A stretch of DNA of 64,000 nucleotides from Bosea sp. 685 (GTDB lineage: Bacteria; Pseudomonadota; Alphaproteobacteria; Rhizobiales; Beijerinckiaceae): assembly GCF_031884435.1 (NCBI RefSeq), contig NZ_CP134779.1, positions 3,472,001 to 3,536,000 of the forward strand, read 5' to 3'. Shown in pieces: positions 26,148-33,248 of the stretch (positions within the stretch are counted from its first letter, which is position 1; every line of letters starts with the position of its first letter). Made by a program: the position numbers and the translations under genes. A model generated the notes under the pieces. It was not told the origin of the DNA. It did not search any database and worked only from the letters and a program-made list of their open reading frames with translations.

Positions 26148-27052
26148 CAGACCTTCCTCGTCTGCACGGTGGTGAAGAGGCCTTCCGGCTTGATCAGCAG
26201 CACGACGACCATGATGAGATAGGGGATCAGCACGTCGAATTCCGGCGCGAAATAGACCGCAGCCGAGCGCCCGAGCCCGATCATCAGCGCCGCCACCGCC
26301 GCGCCCTCGATGCGGCCGAGCCCGGCCGTGGCCGCGACCGCGAAGGACAGCACGATCATGCCTGAACCGATGCCGGGTGTGAGCGAGGTCGTGGCCGAAG
26401 ACAGCGCCCCGCCGAGCGCCGCCAGGCTCGCGCCGATGATGAAGGTGAAGAGGTAGATCCGGGTGGCGTCGATGCCCATCGCCATCGCCGCCTCGCGGTC
26501 CTGCGTCACCGCGATGATGGCGCGCCCGAAGCTCGTCCGACGCAGGAACCAGCGCAGGCCCAGCAGCACGACGAGCGCCACCAGCGGGATCAGGATGAGC
26601 TGATAGCTGGTGTAGAAGATGCCGAAGACCTCGACGGTGCCGAGCCAGTTCATCGGCGCATTGGCGAAGAGCGGCTGCGTGCCGAAGACGACTTTCTGCG
26701 CATCCTCGAGGATCATGAAGACGGCGAAGGTGACGAGGAGCTGCAGCACCTCCTCCTTGCCGTAGATGCGCCGCAGCAGCAGCGCCTCGACCGTGCCGCC
26801 GACGACCACGCCGACGAGAATGGCCGAGACCAGGAACAGGGGGAAGGCCAGCCAGACCGGCAGCCCCATCCCGGCCGCCGCCAGCACGGCCGAGGCCGCG
26901 ACATAGGCGCCGATCGCATAGAACGAGCCATGGGCGACGTTGAGCACGCCAAGCACGCCAAAAATCAACGACAGCCCGACCGCGACCAGGAAGATCAGCG
27001 AGCCATAGGCCAGGCCGTCGAGTGCGGCGAGAAGGATCATTTCTGGAGGCAT
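26147..27052 (-). CDS. ABC importer permease, LivH type (second system)
   Basis: A 301-residue permease: 'AALDGLAYGSLIFLVAVGLSLIFGVLGVLNVAHGSFYAIGAYVAASA' is the LivH opening, 'TSFGRAIIAVTQDREAAMAMGIDATRIY' the coupling loop. A second in-frame ATG at 27040 is possible. The gene is separated from the receptor gene by a 200-base gap filled with an inverted repeat. Confidence 0.92.
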   Translation of the reverse strand: MPPEMILLAALDGLAYGSLIFLVAVGLSLIFGVLGVLNVAHGSFYAIGAYVAASAVLAAAGMGLPVWLAFPLFLVSAILVGVVVGGTVEALLLRRIYGKEEVLQLLVTFAVFMILEDAQKVVFGTQPLFANAPMNWLGTVEVFGIFYTSYQLILIPLVALVVLLGLRWFLRRTSFGRAIIAVTQDREAAMAMGIDATRIYLFTFIIGASLAALGGALSSATTSLTPGIGSGMIVLSFAVAATAGLGRIEGAAVAALMIGLGRSAAVYFAPEFDVLIPYLIMVVVLLIKPEGLFTTVQTRKV

Positions 27053-27070
27053 TGCGATTCCGCGACCTGT

Positions 27071-27237
27071 CCCCCTCCCCCTTGTGGGGAGGGGTTAGGG
27101 GTGGGGGGCGTCCCGCTCGGCGAGCGGGTTGAAAAAGTAGGTGCACGGCAGCGGCGACAGCGCTCAACGAAGACTTCGATCGTTTCGGCTTTCCGCCCCC
27201 CACCCCTTCCCCTCCCCACAAGGGGGAGGGGTTAGGG
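27071..27237. repeat. Long C/G-run inverted repeat inside the importer operon
   Basis: Arms of about 37 bases: 'ccctcccccttgtgggg' onward (27073-27110) and its complement ending 'ccccacaagggggaggg' (27194-27231), with a ~85-base loop. It fills the gap between receptor and LivH genes and could form a strong mRNA stem that favours the receptor message. Confidence 0.85.
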
Positions 27238-27253
27238 CCGAGGTTCCAGCGCC

Positions 27254-28558
27254 CTACTTCACGTAGTCAAACGTCTCGATCGACTTGTCGTTGACCAGCT
27301 CCGGCTTGACCTTGGCGAACCAGTCCAGCGACTTCTCGCCGAGCGGGGTCGTAACGAGCTTACCCGGGTAGAGCGCCATCTTGTCGTAGACGGCGAAGGG
27401 GTATTCCGGCACGCGCTTGGTGGTGCCAAGCATCTGGTCCTCGAGGCCCTGATGGTCCGAGCGGATCGTGATCGTCCCCGTGAGCGACTTGAACTCCAGC
27501 CCCTCGAAGGCTGCGATCACCTGCTCCTTGCTCGGCCATTTGCCGCCGGCTGCGGCTCCGGCCTTCTCATAGGCTTTCACCAGCCCGGTCACGGCCTGGT
27601 TCATGTGGAAGGTCGGATAGATCGGATAGACCCCGGTCTTGGCCTTGTAGGCCTTCACGAAGCCCTGCATCTCAGGCGTGTTCTTGTATTTGGGGTGCAG
27701 GAAATAGTGGTCGCCACGCGAGCCGACGATGACCCCCTCCGGCATCACCGCACCGAGCCGCTCCATCGAGCTTTCCGCCAGCGGCAGCACGAAGGTCGAC
27801 TGCTTCAGCAGCCCGCGCGCCGCCGCCTGCTGCACGAAGGTGTCGAGATCGCCGCCCCAGGAGGTCGAGATCACGACATCGGGCCGCAGCGCCGAAAGCC
27901 TGGTGATCTCGGTCGAGAAATCAGGCGCGCCGAATTTCGGGAAGAGCTCGGCGACGATCTTCACATCGGGCTTCAGCGCCTTGAGGCCGGCCTGGAGCAA
28001 AGCCCAGGATTCACGGCCCCAGGCGTAGTCCTGGTTGACCACCGCCACCGTCTTGAAGTCGGGCTTCACCTTCATCAGGTAGAGCAGCGTCGCCATCATC
28101 TCCGCGCCGGCATGGCCTTGCGTGCGGACCGAGTATTTCCACTTGCCCTCTTCGAAGATGGTCTGAGTGCCACAATCCCACATCACATTGACGACCTTGA
28201 GGTCCTCGGCGACGGGAGCGAGCGCATTGCAGGAGCCCGACGAGATCGCGCCCAGCATGATCTGCGCGCCCTGGTCTTGCACGACGCGGCGATATTCGGA
28301 GATGAGCTGGTTGGTGCCCGCGCCCTCATCGACATAGACCGGCTTCACCGGCACGCCCAAAATGCCGCCCTTGGCGTTGATCTCCTCGAAGAACAGATCC
28401 GCCGCGTTCTTGCCCGGCACGCCGAACACCGAGGCCGGCCCGGACAGGAAGGTCGCGATGCCCACGACCAGCTCCTTCGGCTTCTCCTGCGCGGCGGCCG
28501 GCAATCCCAGCAGCGCCGTTGCCGCAAACAGCGCAGCCGCCAGCTTCGTCCTGACCAT
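27254..28558 (-). CDS. ABC importer substrate-binding protein (LivJ/LivK type, second system)
   Basis: A 434-residue periplasmic receptor. ATG 28558 has GGAGAAGAAAC upstream, and a signal peptide follows ('MVRTKLAAALFAATALLGLPAAAQ'). The body reads 'KELVVGIATFLSGPASVFGVPGKNAADLFFEEINAKGGILGVPVKPVYVDEGAGTNQLISEYRRVV', and 'VAVVNQDYAWGRESWALLQAGLKAL'. Longer than LivJ (~345 mature), in the range of receptors for organic acids or amides. It is divergent from a CoA-transferase gene, so an acid to be CoA-activated is the likely cargo (inference). Confidence 0.9.
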   Translation of the reverse strand: MVRTKLAAALFAATALLGLPAAAQEKPKELVVGIATFLSGPASVFGVPGKNAADLFFEEINAKGGILGVPVKPVYVDEGAGTNQLISEYRRVVQDQGAQIMLGAISSGSCNALAPVAEDLKVVNVMWDCGTQTIFEEGKWKYSVRTQGHAGAEMMATLLYLMKVKPDFKTVAVVNQDYAWGRESWALLQAGLKALKPDVKIVAELFPKFGAPDFSTEITRLSALRPDVVISTSWGGDLDTFVQQAAARGLLKQSTFVLPLAESSMERLGAVMPEGVIVGSRGDHYFLHPKYKNTPEMQGFVKAYKAKTGVYPIYPTFHMNQAVTGLVKAYEKAGAAAGGKWPSKEQVIAAFEGLEFKSLTGTITIRSDHQGLEDQMLGTTKRVPEYPFAVYDKMALYPGKLVTTPLGEKSLDWFAKVKPELVNDKSIETFDYVK

Positions 28559-28666
28559 GTTTCTTCTCCCTGGATTCCTCATGGAACGCGCTCTTGGCGG
28601 CGCGTTACCTGGATCGAAGGGGCGCATGGGCGGGCCGAAGCCACAAGTAGGATAAAGCGATGAAGG

Positions 28667-28716
28667 CCATAGCGAGAACCTATGGACCGCCGCCACCCGC
28701 CTGGATTTCGCTATGG
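28667..28716. promoter_or_regulatory. Dyad in the importer / CoA-transferase divergent promoter
   Basis: The 237-base gap between divergent genes holds 'ccatag / ctatgg' (28667-28672, 28680-28685) and the wider inverted pair 'ccatagcg / cgctatgg' (28667-28674, 28709-28716). These are candidate operator halves for an unidentified regulator; no regulator gene is adjacent. Confidence 0.35.
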
Positions 28717-28795
28717 TCCCCATCGCAAAACGCTATTTGACTTGCAGCGTCGAGATGGTCGCTTTCAGCCGTATCAAAGACGGGCCGGCTCAACG

Positions 28796-30028
28796 ATGAC
28801 GAATGCTCTCGATGGAATTCTGGTGGTGGCGCTGGAGCAGGCGGTGGCGGTGCCGACCGCGACCTGCAAGCTCGCCGATGCGGGCGCACGCGTCATCAAG
28901 CTGGAGCGTGCCGAGGGCGATTTCGCCCGCGGCTATGACGACTACGCCTTGGGCCTCTCCTCCTATTTCGTCTGGATCAATCGCGGCAAGGAATCCTGCC
29001 GGGTCGACCTGAAGCAGCCGGACGATCGCGCCATGGTCGAGGCCATGTTGGCGCAAGCCGATGTCTTCATCCAGAATCTCGCGCCAGGCGCGACGACGCG
29101 TCTGGGCTTAGGCGCCGCCGAATTGCGCCAGCGCTATCCCAAGCTGATCACCTGCGACATCTCCGGCTATGCGCCCGGCACGCCGCATCACAGCCGCAAG
29201 GCCTATGACCTCCTGGTGCAGGCGGAATCAGGGCTTTCGGCCATCACCGGAACCGAGGATTCCGGCCCCTCCCGCATCGGCGTCTCGATCGCCGACATCG
29301 CGACGGGACAGACCGCCTATGCGGCGATCCTGGAAGCGCTGCTAAGGCGGGCGCGGACCGGCCAGGGCTCGGCGATCCAGCTCTCGCTGTTCGACACGCT
29401 CGGCGACCTGATGAACGTGCCTTATCTGACGCGGCGCTATGGCGGCATCGAGCCGCCGCGCGTCGGTCTCGCCCATCCCTCGATCGCGCCTTATGGCGTC
29501 TTCACTACTGCCGACGGCAACATCCTGATCTCGATCCAGAGCGAGCGCGAATGGCAGATCCTGGCGCGCGAGGTGCTGGGCAGCGAGGCGCTGGCGAGCG
29601 AGCCGCGCTATGCCAGCAATGTGCTGCGGGTGCGCGAACGCAAGGCGCTCGATGCCGCGATCGGGGCGATCCTGAGCAAGCGGCCCTTCGCCGAGGTCGC
29701 GGCCGCGCTCGACCGCCACGCCATCGCCTATGGCACGGTCTCCAGCGTCGGTGACCTGATCACGCATGTTGCGGCGACCACGCTCACGGTGGAGACGCCG
29801 GCCGGCCCCGTCGAGGTGCTGGCGCCGCCGGTGATCGTCGACGGCAAGCGCGTCGCGATGCGGCGCGTGCCGGCGCTCGGCGAGCATGACGAGGCGTTGA
29901 GGGCCGAGTTCGGGGGCGGGCCATCGCCCGCCAGAACCTCTCCGTCATCCCGGACAAGCGGCCCCCGGGTCCGGCCTTCGGCCGGCCCAAGGACAGGCTC
30001 CGCCGCGCCGATCCGGGATCCATCCTAG
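28796..30028 (+). CDS. Family III CoA-transferase (CaiB/BaiF type) with repeat-derived tail
   Basis: A 410-residue enzyme that moves CoA between acids. It begins 'MTNALDGILVVALEQAVAVPTATCKLADAGARVIKLERAEGDFARGYDD', the family's opening. The catalytic Asp lies in the 'LLVQAESGLSAITGTED' neighbourhood, as 'KAYDLLVQAESG'. The family consensus ends near 'GEHDEALRAEFG' (about residue 375). The remaining ~33 residues, rich in Ser/Pro/Arg, are read from the palindromic repeat at 29943-30083, which also supplies the stop. It is first in a plus-strand set with an acyl-CoA dehydrogenase and a hydratase. Confidence 0.9.
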   Translation: MTNALDGILVVALEQAVAVPTATCKLADAGARVIKLERAEGDFARGYDDYALGLSSYFVWINRGKESCRVDLKQPDDRAMVEAMLAQADVFIQNLAPGATTRLGLGAAELRQRYPKLITCDISGYAPGTPHHSRKAYDLLVQAESGLSAITGTEDSGPSRIGVSIADIATGQTAYAAILEALLRRARTGQGSAIQLSLFDTLGDLMNVPYLTRRYGGIEPPRVGLAHPSIAPYGVFTTADGNILISIQSEREWQILAREVLGSEALASEPRYASNVLRVRERKALDAAIGAILSKRPFAEVAAALDRHAIAYGTVSSVGDLITHVAATTLTVETPAGPVEVLAPPVIVDGKRVAMRRVPALGEHDEALRAEFGGGPSPARTSPSSRTSGPRVRPSAGPRTGSAAPIRDPS

Positions 30029-30083
30029 AGCGTCGAACTCTACGATGGATCCCGGGTCTGCGCTGCGCTTGCCCGGGATGACG
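29943..30083. repeat. Palindromic repeat overlapping a gene's 3' end
   Basis: Outer arms 'ccgtcatcccgg' (29942-) and 'cccgggatgacgg' (to 30083); inner stem 'gggatccat / atggatccc' around 'gaactctacg'. A close relative is at 32338-32449 and a half copy at 49122-49165. The first half is translated as the tail of the CoA-transferase. Confidence 0.82.
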
Positions 30084-30127
30084 GTGAGGTTGGTCAGACA
30101 CAGCAGCAAGACGAGCCACGAAAGACC

Positions 30128-31285
30128 ATGCAGCAGATTCCAGATCACACCGATATCCGCGACGCCGTCGCGAAACTCTGCGCCGGCTTTCCCGGCGAAT
30201 ACTGGCGCAAGCTCGATCGCGAGATGGCCTATCCGACAGGGTTCGTCGCTGCGCTGACGCAAAGCGGATTTCTCTCGGCGCTGATCCCGGAAGAATATGG
30301 CGGGGCGGGCCTCTCGCTCTCGGCCGCCACCGTGATCATGGAGGAGATCCAGCGCCAGGGCTGCAACGGCGCGGCCTGCCATGCGCAGATGTACGTCATG
30401 GGCACGCTGCTCAGGCACGGCTCAGTTGAACAGAAGCAAAGCTATCTGCCCAGGATCGCCTCGGGTGAATTGCGCTTGCAGGCCTTCGGCGTCACCGAAC
30501 CGACGAGCGGCACCGACACGACGTCGCTGCGCACGACAGCGCGACGCGAGGGCGACCATTACGTCGTCAACGGCCAGAAGATCTGGACGAGCCGGGCGGC
30601 GCAATCGGACCTGATGCTACTGCTCGCCCGCACCACGCCGCGCGAGGAGGTCGCCAAGCGCACCGAAGGTCTCTCCGTCTTCGTGCTCGACATGCGCGAG
30701 GCACTGAAAGAGGGCCTGACCATCCGGCCGATCCGCACGATGATGAACCACGCCACCACCGAGGTGTTCTTCGACAATGTCCGCGTGCCGGCGGAAAACC
30801 TGATCGGCGAGGAGGGCAAGGGTTTCCGCTACATCCTGTCGGGCATGAACGCCGAGCGCATCCTGATCGCCGCAGAATGCGTCGGCGATGCGAAATGGTT
30901 TATCGAGAAGGCCTCCGGCTATGCCCGGGAGCGCCAGGTCTTCGGCCGGCCGATCGGCCAGAACCAGGGCGTCCAGTTCCCGATTGCCAAGGCTTACGCC
31001 AATATGCGTGCCGCCGAGCTGATGGTGCGCGAGGCGGTCAGGCTCTACGAGGCCGGCGAAAATTGCGGAGCGGAAGCCAACATGGCCAAGATGCTGGCGG
31101 CGGACGCCTCATTCGAGGCGGCCAACGCCTGTATCCAGACCCATGGCGGCTTCGGCTTCGCCGAGGAATACGACATCGAGCGCAAATTCCGCGAAACGCG
31201 GCTCTACCAGGTCGCGCCGATCTCGACCAATCTGATCCTGTCCTATCTCGCCGAGCATGTGCTGGGCATGCCCAGATCATACTGA
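30128..31285 (+). CDS. Acyl-CoA dehydrogenase
   Basis: A 385-residue FAD flavoenzyme forming the 2,3-double bond of an acyl-CoA. Motifs: 'FGVTEPTSGTDTTSLRTTARREGDHYVVNGQKIWTSRA' (FAD/substrate region), 'VPAENLIGEEGKGFRYILSGMNAERILIAAE' , 'RQVFGRPIGQNQGVQFPIAKA', and 'IQTHGGFGFAEEYDIERKFRETRLYQVAPISTNLI'. Many family members have the catalytic Glu in the last stretch. Standard length. It lies 100 bases after the CoA-transferase, separated by half of the repeat. Substrate unknown; the context suggests a short branched or dicarboxylic acyl-CoA. Confidence 0.92.
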   Translation: MQQIPDHTDIRDAVAKLCAGFPGEYWRKLDREMAYPTGFVAALTQSGFLSALIPEEYGGAGLSLSAATVIMEEIQRQGCNGAACHAQMYVMGTLLRHGSVEQKQSYLPRIASGELRLQAFGVTEPTSGTDTTSLRTTARREGDHYVVNGQKIWTSRAAQSDLMLLLARTTPREEVAKRTEGLSVFVLDMREALKEGLTIRPIRTMMNHATTEVFFDNVRVPAENLIGEEGKGFRYILSGMNAERILIAAECVGDAKWFIEKASGYARERQVFGRPIGQNQGVQFPIAKAYANMRAAELMVREAVRLYEAGENCGAEANMAKMLAADASFEAANACIQTHGGFGFAEEYDIERKFRETRLYQVAPISTNLILSYLAEHVLGMPRSY

Positions 31286-31299
31286 CAATTCTACCAGCG

Positions 31300-31319
31300 A
31301 GGCCGTCTGACGCGGCCTT
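31300..31319 (+). terminator. Small hairpin after the acyl-CoA dehydrogenase gene
   Basis: Stem 'aggccg / cggcct' with a seven-base loop, followed by 'tctgcgcttcc'. It lacks a run of T, so it is a weak candidate for a terminator. Confidence 0.3.
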
Positions 31320-31418
31320 CTGCGCTTCCGGTGCTCACGGACGAAAGTCCGCTCCGCTCCGGTTCTCGAAAACCACGCCAGCCGACTCAACGCTGGCAAA
31401 TTCTCAGGATGATCTGCC

Positions 31419-32270
31419 GTGGCCTTCGAAATCGCGTCCTTGCGCGCCTGGATCGGCAAGTCGATGGAGGCGTCCGACGTCGTGACGCCGCGTCTCGTGC
31501 AAAGCTTCGCCGCGACCTTCGCGCCGCATCTAGCGCCTTATCCCGCGGGCGAGGCGCCGCTCGCCCTGCATTGGTGCCTCGCGCCGCCGATCTCGCCGAT
31601 GAACGCGATCGGCGGCGACGGCCACGCCGCCAAGGGCGAATTCCTGCCGCCCGTGCCGCTGCCGCGCCGGATGTGGGCCGGGGGGACGGTCGAGACCCTG
31701 GCTCCCTTGCGCGAAGGCGAGCTGGTGACGCGCCGCTCGACGATCGGCGATATCAGCTTCAAGGAAGGCCGCACCGGGCCGCTCTGCTTCGTCGCGGTCA
31801 ATCATGAGATCGTCACGGAGCGCGGTGTGGCCCTGCGCGAGCGCCACAACATCGTCTATCGCGAGGCGGCAAAACCGGGCGACCCGGCGGCTCCACTCCC
31901 TGCCCCGGTCGAGCCCGAGGCCGCCGATCTCGCCTGGGAGGTCGCGTCGAGCCCGGTCTTCCTGTTCCGTTATTCGGCGATCACCTTCAACAGCCACCGC
32001 ATCCATTACGACCTGCCCTATGTGACGAGCGAGGAAGGCTATGCCGGCCTCGTCGTGCATGGGCCGATCCAGGCGACGCTGATGCTCAACATCATCGCGA
32101 CGCTCTCGGGCGGTGAGCCGATCAAGTTCGATTATCGCGGCGTCAGCCCGTTGATCGCGGGCGAGCCCTTCAAGGTGAAGGCCAGGCGACTGCCCGACGG
32201 CGCGATCAAAGCCTGGACGGAGGGGGCGGATGGGCGCCTGCGCATGGAAGGCGTCAGCCGCGCGGGTTGA
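31419..32270 (+). CDS. Double-hotdog acyl-CoA hydratase (HTD2 / mesaconyl-C4-CoA hydratase type)
   Basis: A 283-residue protein with two hotdog halves. The first is a FAS1-like dehydratase half ('LAPPISPMNAIGGDGHAAKGEFLPPVPLPRRMWAGGTVETLAPLREGELV'). The second carries the active-site pattern 'FRYSAITFNSHRIHYDLPYVTSEEGYAGLVVHGPIQATLML', in which Asn-His-x-x-Asp is the hydratase motif. Relatives include HTD2 dehydratases and the mesaconyl-C4-CoA hydratase of Chloroflexus. After oxidation by the preceding acyl-CoA dehydrogenase it would add water to the enoyl-CoA. Exact substrate not known. Confidence 0.85.
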   Translation: MAFEIASLRAWIGKSMEASDVVTPRLVQSFAATFAPHLAPYPAGEAPLALHWCLAPPISPMNAIGGDGHAAKGEFLPPVPLPRRMWAGGTVETLAPLREGELVTRRSTIGDISFKEGRTGPLCFVAVNHEIVTERGVALRERHNIVYREAAKPGDPAAPLPAPVEPEAADLAWEVASSPVFLFRYSAITFNSHRIHYDLPYVTSEEGYAGLVVHGPIQATLMLNIIATLSGGEPIKFDYRGVSPLIAGEPFKVKARRLPDGAIKAWTEGADGRLRMEGVSRAG

Positions 32271-32337
32271 GGCGCTTCAGAGTCTGCCCTGAAATGAAGC
32301 CACTGATTTCAATGGCTCTGTCTTGACCACCCACGCG

Positions 32338-32449
32338 CCGTCATCCTGGGCGAAGCGAAGCTTCGGCCCGGGATCCATCGTAGGACTGCGGAACTCTACG
32401 ATGGATCCCGGAGCTGCGCCGCTGACGCGGCTTGTCCAGGATGACGGCG
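32338..32449. repeat. Palindromic repeat (same family as 29943-30083)
   Basis: Outer arms 'gccgtcatcctgg' and 'ccaggatgacggc'; inner stem 'gggatccatcgtag' pairs with 'ctacgatggatccc'. It lies between the convergent hydratase and glutathione-transferase genes. Confidence 0.85.
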
Positions 32450-32509
32450 CGGATAATGCCAACCGATCGGAGGCCCTTGATATCGCTCGATTCATTCCAG
32501 GCCAGACTC

Positions 32510-33136
32510 TCAGGACGGCGGAATGAAGGGCTGAGAGATCTCCTGGAACAGCGGCAGGGCTTCGTGCCGGGCGGCATGAGCGGCAAGCGCCGGATATTCA
32601 GCCCAGGAGACCAGCCCCGGATGCGCCTCGCCCAGAAAGCGCAGCGCGACCGCAACCGCGATATCGGCATGGCCGATCCCGCCACTGAGCCAATGGTCGC
32701 CCGGCCTGCCGGCGCGATCGGTTTCGAGGGCGCCGAGCACGGCGAGGATCTGGACCCGGCACCTGTCGGCCCAGAGATCCGAGATCTCCCGGTGCAGGCG
32801 CTGCTCGTAGAACAGGCTGACCGCCTTGTCGGCGAGCCCCATGGCAAGCGCCGCAACCTTCACGGCGCGATGCCGCGCCGGCTCCTGGCGCGGAAACAGC
32901 GCCTGCCCGGCCGGCACGAGACTGTCGAGGAAATCGATCATGCTCGGGCTGTCGACCAGCACCTCGCCATCGTCCAGCACCAGCGTCGGCACGCGCGTCA
33001 GCGGGTTATGGCCGCGGATCTTGTCGGCGTCGCCGAAGACCGACCAGGGCCGGTGCTCGAAAGGCAGGCCGTAGAGCTTCAACGCGATGGCGACACGCCG
33101 CACGAAGGGGGAATCATACTGGCCAATCAGGATCAT
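32510..33136 (-). CDS. Glutathione S-transferase-like protein
   Basis: A 208-residue two-domain protein. ATG 33136 gives 'MILIGQYDSPFVRRVAIALKLYGLPFEHRPWSVFGDADKIRGHNPLTRVPTLVLDDGEVLVDSPSMIDFLD', a thioredoxin-fold domain with the cis-Pro motif 'RVPTLVL' and glutathione-binding 'DSPSMIDFL'. The catalytic position is a Ser in 'YDSPFVRR'. The C-terminal half is helical, with the 'GGIGHADIAVAVALRFL' N-capping region. The upstream open frame lacks family features. Divergent from the nucleotidase gene. Confidence 0.87.
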   Translation of the reverse strand: MILIGQYDSPFVRRVAIALKLYGLPFEHRPWSVFGDADKIRGHNPLTRVPTLVLDDGEVLVDSPSMIDFLDSLVPAGQALFPRQEPARHRAVKVAALAMGLADKAVSLFYEQRLHREISDLWADRCRVQILAVLGALETDRAGRPGDHWLSGGIGHADIAVAVALRFLGEAHPGLVSWAEYPALAAHAARHEALPLFQEISQPFIPPS

Positions 33137-33248
33137 CGCGCGCCTTGTCGGATTCTCGCCTTCCGGCTGGAACAGCCTCATCTTCGACGTGTCACGCCCC
33201 CGCCGCAATGCTAGCTTCTCGTCCGCCCAACGCGATCAGGAGCCAGCT

